64,000 nucleotides of DNA from Verrucomicrobiaceae bacterium UBA1938 (lineage in GTDB: Bacteria; Verrucomicrobiota; Verrucomicrobiia; Verrucomicrobiales; Verrucomicrobiaceae): the NCBI GenBank assembly GCA_002336895.1, contig DDFC01000020.1, positions 105,162-169,161 of the forward strand, read 5' to 3'. Below, piece after piece: positions 58,212 through 64,000 of the stretch. Each line of letters starts with the position of its first letter. Within the stretch, counting starts at the first letter, position 1. The position numbers were made by a program, and so were the translations under genes. The notes beneath the pieces were generated by a model that did no database searches, was not told the DNA's origin, and saw only the letters and a list, made by a program, of their open reading frames with translations.

Positions 58212-60461
58212 TCACTCTTTTTCGAAGAGGAGGCGCAGGCTGTTCAGGCAGACGACCACGGTGCTGCCCTCGTGGGTCAGCACGCCCAGGGTGAGAGGCA
58301 CGATGCCGAAGAGCGAGGCCACAGCCATGACGATGACGCTGCCGAGGGAGATGACGAGGTTCTGCCGGATGATGTGGCGCGCCCGGTGGCTGATGCGGCG
58401 AGCGGAGAGCAGTTTTTCGATCTTGTCCTGCATGAGCACCACGTCGCTCTGCTCCAGGGCGGCGTCGCTGCCGCGTGCGCCCATGGCCACGGAGACATAG
58501 GCTGCTGCCAGACTGGGGGCGTCGTTCACGCCGTCTCCCACCATGGCCACCTTGTGCCCGGCCTGGGTGAGTTCGCGGATGGCGGCCACCTTGTCCTCCG
58601 GGTGCAGCCCGGCCCGCACTTCGGAGATGCCCAGCTTTTCCCCCACTTCTGCAGCAGCGGCGCGGCGGTCCCCGGTGAGCATGATCGTGCGCACGCCGTC
58701 TGCGGCCAGCCGCTCCAGCACGCCTCGGCTGCCGGCGCGGATCTCGTCTTTGAGAAGTACCCGGCCCACGATCTGCTCATGCAGCACCCAGACTTCGCTG
58801 AAGCCCAAGGGTGCGTCCGGCACCCCGGCCAGCACCGCTCCCAGCGGGCTGTCTTTGACCAGCTCCCGGCGTCCGACGTAGCTCAGCCCCTGCGCCGTCC
58901 GGCCACGCAGGCCCTGGCCGGTGATGGACTGAAACTCGGCCAGCTTCTCCATTTCGATGCCCTGGGCCTTGGCGTATTGGGTGATGGCGCGTGCGATGGG
59001 GTGGTTGGAGTTGGCCTCCAGGCTCGCGGCGATTCGCAGCACATCCTGCTCGCGTCCGGCAGGGAAGCTCTCGATCCGGCTCACCTTCAGCTCGCCCTCG
59101 GTCAGGGTGCCAGTTTTGTCCATGGCGATGACGTCCACCTCCGCGAGCTTTTCGATGGCTGCGCCGCCGCGGAAGAGCACACCGCGCCGCGCGCCCCAGG
59201 CGATGGCCGCCAGGATGGCGGAGGGGATGGAGAGCACGAGCGCGCAGGGGCTCATGACCACCAGCAGCGTCATGGCACGGTAGAAGGAGGACTTGGACGC
59301 CGCCGTGTTTTCAAAAGGCGGGATGTCCAGGGCCAGCCACCAGACGAAGAACATGGCCGCCACCACCCCCAGTGTGAGGATGGTGTAGCTGGTGCCGAAG
59401 CGATCCGTGAAGCGCTGGCTGGGCGCACGCAGATGCTGCGCGGTCTGGATGAGGGTGATGATCTTGGCCAGGGCGCTCTGCGTAGCAGGGCGGTCCACGC
59501 GGACATGTACCAGTCCCCATTGGTTCAAAGTGCCGCCATAAATCGTGGCACCGGCCTCCTTGGGAATGGGCACCGCTTCGCCCGTCAGGGTGGACTCATC
59601 TGCCGCCGTGGACCCGGAGATGACCGTGCCGTCCACGGCAAAGAGTTCATCCGGCTTGACCACGATGACCTCGCCCACCTGCAGACCATGCACATCGCGG
59701 TCTGCCGTGGTGCCGTCCGGCTGGAGTACGTGGGCAAATTTGGGGGCTGACTTGGTCAGCGCATTGATCTCCCGATGCGTGCGGAACATGACGAAGTGCT
59801 CCAGCGCGCCGGAGGTGGAGAAGAGGAAGAGGAGCAGCGCGCCCTCCTCCCAGGCACCGATGGACACGGCACCCAGGGCCACGGCCAGCATGAGGAAATG
59901 CACATCGAGCCGCCGCTCCCGCAGGTTTTCCCAGGTGTCCTTGGCAGCATCCCAGCCGCCTGAAATCAGGGAGATGGCAAAGAGGCCTTTCGGCAGCCAG
60001 TGTGGTACGGAAAAGAAGCGCTCGGTGATGTAGCCAGCCGCCAGCGCCACGGCACAAATGCCCGCCTGTAGTGCCAGCGTACGCCACTCGTCTTCGCTCT
60101 CCTGCTCCATTTCGTCCGGCTCAGGCCAGGCAAAGTCGCGCCAGTGCCAGAGCTTGGGGGCGGTGGGGCAGGAGGGCTTGGCCAGCACAAAGGCGCCGTC
60201 TTTCTCCTGCACATCCAGCATGCCGTGGCTGGGTGTCACATGGCCGTTCTGCTTGAGCCAGCGTGCATCCACAGCGCGCAGGATTTCGGACAGCTTTGCC
60301 TGCAGCAGCTCGCCATCCACGCGGCCCAGTGTCGCCATCTCGACGCGCTTGGCGTCCGGATTGAGCCGGATGGATTCGACGGCGGGCTCTTCCAGCAGGA
60401 AATCCGCCAGAGCGGTCATCCAGGTGGATGCATCAGGCGGAGACTGGAGGGAGTTTGGCAT
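58212..60461 (-). CDS. P1B-4 type heavy-metal transporting ATPase
   Basis: 749 residues. All P-type landmarks are present: A-domain loop TGEAVPI (DESTLTGE), phosphorylation motif DKTGTLTEG (Asp near 448), GDGVNDAPSLAAAYVSVAMG in the P-domain, and about eight TM helices. The membrane motif is SPC (VMSPCALVLSIPSAI near 402) rather than CPC, and the last helix carries HEGSTVVVCLNSLRLL. SPC plus HEG[GS]T defines the P1B-4 group (CoaT/CtpD-like), linked to Co2+/Fe2+ export. The N-terminal 100 residues are a degenerate metal-binding-type domain without CxxC. It is divergent from plsC. The metal remains to be proven. Confidence 0.93.
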   Translation of the reverse strand: MPNSLQSPPDASTWMTALADFLLEEPAVESIRLNPDAKRVEMATLGRVDGELLQAKLSEILRAVDARWLKQNGHVTPSHGMLDVQEKDGAFVLAKPSCPTAPKLWHWRDFAWPEPDEMEQESEDEWRTLALQAGICAVALAAGYITERFFSVPHWLPKGLFAISLISGGWDAAKDTWENLRERRLDVHFLMLAVALGAVSIGAWEEGALLLFLFSTSGALEHFVMFRTHREINALTKSAPKFAHVLQPDGTTADRDVHGLQVGEVIVVKPDELFAVDGTVISGSTAADESTLTGEAVPIPKEAGATIYGGTLNQWGLVHVRVDRPATQSALAKIITLIQTAQHLRAPSQRFTDRFGTSYTILTLGVVAAMFFVWWLALDIPPFENTAASKSSFYRAMTLLVVMSPCALVLSIPSAILAAIAWGARRGVLFRGGAAIEKLAEVDVIAMDKTGTLTEGELKVSRIESFPAGREQDVLRIAASLEANSNHPIARAITQYAKAQGIEMEKLAEFQSITGQGLRGRTAQGLSYVGRRELVKDSPLGAVLAGVPDAPLGFSEVWVLHEQIVGRVLLKDEIRAGSRGVLERLAADGVRTIMLTGDRRAAAAEVGEKLGISEVRAGLHPEDKVAAIRELTQAGHKVAMVGDGVNDAPSLAAAYVSVAMGARGSDAALEQSDVVLMQDKIEKLLSARRISHRARHIIRQNLVISLGSVIVMAVASLFGIVPLTLGVLTHEGSTVVVCLNSLRLLFEKE

Positions 60462-60528
60462 GCGCGTGGGTGATGAGCATTACGAACAAGCAAGCCGCGT
60501 GACAACTTGATCTTCTTCACACATCTTG

Positions 60529-61137
60529 ATGCTCATGATTCGCAGTCTCATTGCCGGGTCCTTGCGTGTGTTTTCCGGTTCCGTGGCCCGCTGGCAGGGC
60601 TGCGCACCGGAGCTGGTGCAGCGCGTGTACTTTGCCAATCACACCAGCAATCTCGACGGGCCGGTGCTGTGGGCCTCTCTGCCGCCTCCGATCCGTGCCG
60701 TGACGCGCATGATCGGCGCCCGTGACTACTGGTCTGTGGGCCGCGTGCGCCCCTTCCTGGCCTGCCATGTCTTCAATGCCGTGCTCATCGAGCGCAAGAA
60801 GCCCACGCCTGATGCCAACCCTCTCGTGGAAATGGTCAATGCGCTGGGGGAGCGCCACTCGCTCATCCTCTTTCCCGAAGGAGGACGACAGGCCGGGGAC
60901 GAGCCGCAGCCCTTCAAGCCCGGCCTCTACCATCTGGCCAAAAAACGGCCGGATGTGCAGCTCGTTCCCGTGTGGATGGAGAACCTCAACCGCATTCTGC
61001 CCAAAGGCGAAATCCTGCCAGTGCCCGTGCTCGGCAGCGTGACCTTTGGCGAGCCGATCCGGCTTGAGGATGAGGAGTCGAAGCCGGACTTTCTCGTCCG
61101 CGCCCGTGAGGCGGTGCTGAAACTCCGGCAGGGCTGA
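60529..61137 (+). CDS. plsC: 1-acyl-sn-glycerol-3-phosphate acyltransferase
   Basis: 202 residues from the ATG at 60529. The PlsC/LPLAT motifs are HTSNLD at 38-43 (HX4D, catalytic His/Asp) and FPEGGRQAGD near 118 (EGxR, phosphate binding). An N-terminal helix (about 1-20) probably associates with the membrane. The enzyme transfers acyl chains to lysophosphatidic acid in phospholipid synthesis; the family also contains lysophospholipid and ornithine-lipid acyltransferases, so the acceptor is not fully certain. It abuts the convergent sulfatase gene (stop codons adjacent, no gap). Confidence 0.9.
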   Translation: MLMIRSLIAGSLRVFSGSVARWQGCAPELVQRVYFANHTSNLDGPVLWASLPPPIRAVTRMIGARDYWSVGRVRPFLACHVFNAVLIERKKPTPDANPLVEMVNALGERHSLILFPEGGRQAGDEPQPFKPGLYHLAKKRPDVQLVPVWMENLNRILPKGEILPVPVLGSVTFGEPIRLEDEESKPDFLVRAREAVLKLRQG

Positions 61138-62544
61138 CTAGCGGGCGATGGGCGGCAGCTTTGCGGCCAGGCGTGCGCGCAGCTCTTTCACCACGGCGGC
61201 GTGCTGAGGATCGGTGGCGAGATTGGTGTACTCATGGGGATCGTTTTCGTGGTCGTAGAGTTCGATGCCGTTTTTGCCCTCGTCCCACTCGGTGCAGCGC
61301 CAGCGTGAGGTGCGGATGGTGCGGCCCCAGAACTCGGCATCGGTGCCGCGGCGTGCCTGAGTGAAAGCTTCCTCATGAATGGAGGTTGCGGGATCGCGCA
61401 GCACAGGACCGAGGCTGCTGCCCTGCAGATGTTTCGGCGCGGGCACAGCGCAGAGGTCACAGAGAGTGGGATACACATCCAGCAGCTCGATGAGGCTGCG
61501 GCTCTGCTGGCCGACGGTTTTCATGCCGGGGGTGTGCATGATGAAGGGCACGCGTGCGGATTCCTCAAAGAGGCTGCGTTTGTGCCAGAGGCCGTGCTCG
61601 CCGAGATGCCAGCCGTGGTCGCTGGTGAAAATAATGATCGTGTTGTCATCCAGGCCCATCTGCTTGATCGCCTCCAGCAGGCGTCCGGCCTGGGCGTCCA
61701 CATAGCTCACACAGGCCAGATAGGCGCGGACGGCGGCGCGGCGTTGCTCGGGCGTGGTGCTGAGCGTGTAGCCGGGTACGGCACCATTGCGAGCAGGGGC
61801 GGGGATGTCCGCCTCATCATCGGCGGGAGCCTCAGGCAGCGTGATGTCTTCCAATGGATACAGATCAAAATACTTGGCCGGGGCCACCAGTGGCAGATGC
61901 GGGCGATGGAAGCCGACGGCGAGAAAGAAGGGCTTCGTTTTGTCGCGGCGCTCCAGCCATTCGATGGCGGTTTTGGCAAAATTTCCGTCCACCAGTTGGT
62001 CATCATCTCCCGGTATTTCCTGCCAGCCCAGGCCCTGCTTTTTGCCGGCCTTCACCTTCACAAGGCTCTCGCGTTTCGGCGGATAAGGAAGCTCGCTCTT
62101 GAAAGGCGTGCCAAAGTCCCAGGCCTGGGGATCGTCCATGCTTTCCAGTCCGCTGGGCACGCCCAGATGAAAAATCTTCCCGCACCTTGCCGTGACGTAG
62201 CCGTTGTTGCGGAAATGATGCGGCAGCGTCAGCACCTCCGGAATGTTGGTGTAAAGATTGTCCTCGTTGTTCGTCACCCGCGTCGTGTTCGGCCTCAGTC
62301 CGCTCATCATGGAGGAGCGGGAGGGATTGCAGTGCGGGAACTGGCAGTAGGCGCGGTGAAACACCACGCTGCGCTTTGCCAGTGCATCAAGGTTCGGCGT
62401 CTTCGCCTGCGGGTGGCCGTAGCAGCTCAGAGTCGCTGCCAGATCGTCAGCCATGAGGAGCAGGACATTGGGGCGCGTATCCGCGGACCTGGCGGAAATC
62501 AAAGTGCAGCCGAGCAGCAGGAGAATGACACGGAGGTGGTTCAT
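61138..62544 (-). CDS. Secreted iduronate-2-sulfatase-like sulfatase
   Basis: 468 residues from the ATG at 62544, which gives a signal peptide (MNHLRVILLLLGCTLISARS). Sulfatase fold: RPNVLLLMADDLAATLSCYG with the metal-binding Asp pair at 33-34, and the formylglycine motif HCNPSRSSMMSG with Cys72 (C-x-P-S-R), so it should be a type-I sulfatase needing formylglycine-generating enzyme. Later motifs FFLAVGFHRPHLPLVAPAKY and IFTSDHGWHLGEHG are typical of iduronate-2-sulfatase-like (S1_7) members. It desulfates glycans, for example marine polysaccharides. A DUF1080 gene on the same strand ends 76 bases upstream of its start. Confidence 0.93.
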   Translation of the reverse strand: MNHLRVILLLLGCTLISARSADTRPNVLLLMADDLAATLSCYGHPQAKTPNLDALAKRSVVFHRAYCQFPHCNPSRSSMMSGLRPNTTRVTNNEDNLYTNIPEVLTLPHHFRNNGYVTARCGKIFHLGVPSGLESMDDPQAWDFGTPFKSELPYPPKRESLVKVKAGKKQGLGWQEIPGDDDQLVDGNFAKTAIEWLERRDKTKPFFLAVGFHRPHLPLVAPAKYFDLYPLEDITLPEAPADDEADIPAPARNGAVPGYTLSTTPEQRRAAVRAYLACVSYVDAQAGRLLEAIKQMGLDDNTIIIFTSDHGWHLGEHGLWHKRSLFEESARVPFIMHTPGMKTVGQQSRSLIELLDVYPTLCDLCAVPAPKHLQGSSLGPVLRDPATSIHEEAFTQARRGTDAEFWGRTIRTSRWRCTEWDEGKNGIELYDHENDPHEYTNLATDPQHAAVVKELRARLAAKLPPIAR

Positions 62545-62620
62545 GGTCTGCTGAAACAGCGGCGCTGGGACGCATCTATCCGCCAGTTTAGGCGGGCAGC
62601 AGAGGGGTCTGAGGCTTCTA

Positions 62621-63256
62621 CTACAGCTCCTTGATCCGCACATTGCGATACCACACCCTGAGCGCTTCGTCTTGGAAGGCGATGTGGCCCACATTGGGAC
62701 GGTCGGCCATTTTGATGTCGTCGAGGCTGGTGTTGATCACTTCCTCGCCATTGAAGACGACCTTCACGCTTCGGCCTTTGACGGTGATGGTGTAGCGGTT
62801 CCACTCACCGGCGGGTTTGACCATGTTTTTGGAGGGGCCGATGCCGTGCACGATCCCGCCGCAGTCATGATGCCCCGGCTTTTCCAGCCCGTAGGTGTCC
62901 AGGATCTGCACTTCAAAGCCGGTTTTCACGGGCTCCTTCATATCTCCCACGCGCATGAAGACACCGCTGTTGCCCTTGGCATTGATCTTGAACTCGAGGT
63001 CGAGAACGAAGTCGCCGTAGAGTTTCTCCGTGGCGATGTAGGCATCGTAGCGCTGCCAGCCGGTTTCACCCTCCCGGGGGTGGAGGGAGAGGCTGCCATC
63101 AGGCTCGACCAGCCAGTTGCCGGTGGTTTTCCAGCCGGTGAGGTCCTTGCCATTGAAGAGCGGGACGAAACCGGGGGCGTCGGCGGCGGGGTGGAGGTCT
63201 TCGGCGTGGAGGGAGGCAGCCAGGCCGAGGACAAGGAGGAGGGAGGCGAGTTTCAT
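62621..63256 (-). CDS. Secreted DUF1080 (3-keto-disaccharide hydrolase) protein
   Basis: 211 residues with a signal peptide (MKLASLLLVLGLAASLHA). Complete DUF1080 domain: FVPLFNGKDLTGWKTTGNWL at the start, FVLDLEFKINAKGNSGVFMR near 107, GHHDCGGIVHGIGPSKNM and the ending GHIAFQDEALRVWYRNVRIK. It is the second intact DUF1080 gene in the window (third with the diverged protein at 9626). It precedes the sulfatase gene on the same strand (76-base gap) and may act on the same glycan. Its start faces the ahcY promoter region. The TAG stop lies in a GTAG beside a degenerate REP-like stretch (GTAGTAGAAGCCTCAGACCC on the minus strand). Confidence 0.9.
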   Translation of the reverse strand: MKLASLLLVLGLAASLHAEDLHPAADAPGFVPLFNGKDLTGWKTTGNWLVEPDGSLSLHPREGETGWQRYDAYIATEKLYGDFVLDLEFKINAKGNSGVFMRVGDMKEPVKTGFEVQILDTYGLEKPGHHDCGGIVHGIGPSKNMVKPAGEWNRYTITVKGRSVKVVFNGEEVINTSLDDIKMADRPNVGHIAFQDEALRVWYRNVRIKEL

Positions 63257-63330
63257 GGTCGGTGAGCTTCAAACGGGCCGAGGACGCCGGATAAATCCCC
63301 GTTTGACATTGGGGCATCTATTTGGAACAT

Positions 63331-63354
63331 ATCAACGTATCTTGATACGTTGAT
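63331..63354 (+). promoter_or_regulatory. Inverted-repeat operator upstream of ahcY
   Basis: ATCAACGTATC (63331-63341), TT, GATACGTTGAT (63344-63354): an exact 11-2-11 inverted repeat. A consensus -35-like TTGACA lies at 63303-63308, so the repeat covers or follows the -10 position, 41 bases before the ahcY ATG. Size and symmetry suit an ArsR-family-type dimer site; regulators of this class (SahR) control SAH-recycling genes in some bacteria. The link to SahR is inference. Confidence 0.6.
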
Positions 63355-63395
63355 TCGTTCAATTTCACCCAAACCTGAACCCACGCCACCCACCC

Positions 63396-64000
63396 ATGTC
63401 CGACTACAAAGTAAAAGACATCGCCCTCGCCGACTTCGGCCGTAAGGAACTCGACATCGCCGAGAGCGAAATGCCCGGCCTCATGGCCACCCGCGAGAAG
63501 TACGGCCCCAAGAAGCCCCTCGCTGGCGTCCGCATCACCGGCTCCCTGCACATGACCATCCAGACCGGCGTGCTCATCGAGACGCTGAAGGAACTGGGCG
63601 CTGACGTGCGCTGGGCCTCCTGCAACATCTTCTCCACCCAGGACCACGCTGCTTCCGCCATCGCCGCCTCCGGCACCCCTGTCTTTGCCTGGAAGGGCGA
63701 GACGCTGGAAGAATACTGGTGGTGCACCTGGAAGGCCATCATCTTCCCGGGAGACAACGGCCCGCAGCTCATCGTCGACGACGGTGGCGACGTCACCCTC
63801 CTCATCCACAAGGGCTATGAGATGGAAAACGGCGACAAGTGGGTGGACACCCCCTCCGACAACCACGAAGTGAAGGTCATCAAGGACCTCCTCAAGGACA
63901 TCGCCAAGAACCAGCCCGGCATCTTCCACAAGATCGTGAAGGACCTGAAGGGCGTCTCCGAAGAGACCACCACCGGCGTGCATCGCCTGTACCAGATGCA
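63396..64000 (+). CDS. ahcY: Adenosylhomocysteinase, N-terminal part (runs off the window)
   Basis: About 201 residues visible from the ATG at 63396; the 3' end is beyond the window. The start MSDYKVKDIALADFGRKELD is typical of S-adenosylhomocysteine hydrolase, as are PLAGVRITGSLHMTIQTGVL near 42, SCNIFSTQDHAASAIAASGT near 72 (substrate Asp/His) and ETLEEYWWCT near 100, then LIVDDGGDVTLLIHKGYE. The enzyme splits SAH to adenosine and homocysteine with bound NAD, clearing the product of SAM-dependent methylation. It stands behind the 11-2-11 operator and is divergent from the DUF1080 gene. Confidence 0.95.
   Translation, partial: MSDYKVKDIALADFGRKELDIAESEMPGLMATREKYGPKKPLAGVRITGSLHMTIQTGVLIETLKELGADVRWASCNIFSTQDHAASAIAASGTPVFAWKGETLEEYWWCTWKAIIFPGDNGPQLIVDDGGDVTLLIHKGYEMENGDKWVDTPSDNHEVKVIKDLLKDIAKNQPGIFHKIVKDLKGVSEETTTGVHRLYQM

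Noticed and set aside
63257..63395. SAH or SAM riboswitch before ahcY
   Set aside because: The region holds one simple inverted repeat with a 2-base spacer, too short to form a hairpin loop of riboswitch type, and no conserved pseudoknot-like elements were recognised. A protein operator fits better.

Overview
This 64 kb window is GC-rich chromosomal DNA from a verrucomicrobium, most likely of the Prosthecobacter/Verrucomicrobiaceae type. The evidence is the gene content: paired DUF1501 / DUF1592-DUF1588-DUF1585 / DUF1552 / DUF1549-DUF1553 (PSD1) genes, DUF1080, ThuA and PmoA-like secreted proteins, many twin-arginine (Tat) leaders, a PEP-CTERM autotransporter-type repeat protein, a formylglycine sulfatase, SHD1-domain proteins and an ECF sigma factor. 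I found no tRNA, rRNA, CRISPR array, prophage or intact insertion sequence. No gene-free stretch exceeds about 300 bases; the longest are about 211-221 bases. Several genes converge with gaps of 0-16 bases.

0-12.9 kb: mostly secreted or periplasmic carbohydrate-type enzymes on the + strand. They are a sialidase-fold protein, a Gfo/Idh/MocA oxidoreductase, a beta-propeller glycosidase-like protein, a TIM-barrel amidohydrolase, and an interleaved set of two neutral-ceramidase-like proteins, two ThuA proteins and a DUF1080-like beta-sandwich protein. An SDR dehydrogenase and an FAH-family hydrolase follow. A CBS-pair protein lies on the opposite strand. 13-21.4 kb: minus strand, with a GDSL esterase, then an apparent operon of AraC/PAS regulator, amidohydrolase, PmoA-like protein and a 1309-residue TIM barrel + LamG + propeller + azurin fusion. 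I read these two blocks as one catabolic island for an unusual sugar or glycoside. The substrate is not deducible; the SDR/FAH/amidohydrolase combination recalls non-phosphorylative deoxysugar routes.

21.5-27.3 kb: an RRM RNA-binding protein with a good sigma70-type promoter, then an ExbB-ExbD-TPR energy-transduction operon. 25.9-37.4 kb: cytochrome/DUF genes of the planctomycete-verrucomicrobial type, around an ECF sigma factor with two linked membrane-protein genes. 37.4-49.4 kb: mixed housekeeping and accessory genes, including a divergent protein kinase, ProC, assimilatory sulfite reductase CysI, a lipoprotein followed by cytochrome/SHD1 and SHD1/prenyltransferase-fold genes, an AlkC/AlkD-type glycosylase, a DUF1080 protein, an aminotransferase, a CNNM transporter and a small HTH protein. 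49.4-53.7 kb: a 1284-residue autotransporter-type repeat protein with PEP-CTERM tail, and a DUF2292 small protein. 53.8-64 kb: sialate O-acetylesterase, TerC, a TPR protein, an unlisted 53-residue membrane protein, a P1B-4 type metal ATPase, a PlsC acyltransferase, a sulfatase, DUF1080, and the start of adenosylhomocysteinase behind a striking inverted-repeat operator.

The most unusual items are the TIM barrel/azurin fusion, GTAG-headed REP-like palindromes (one double element lies inside a PSD1 coding sequence), the duplicated ceramidase/ThuA set, and the ahcY operator.
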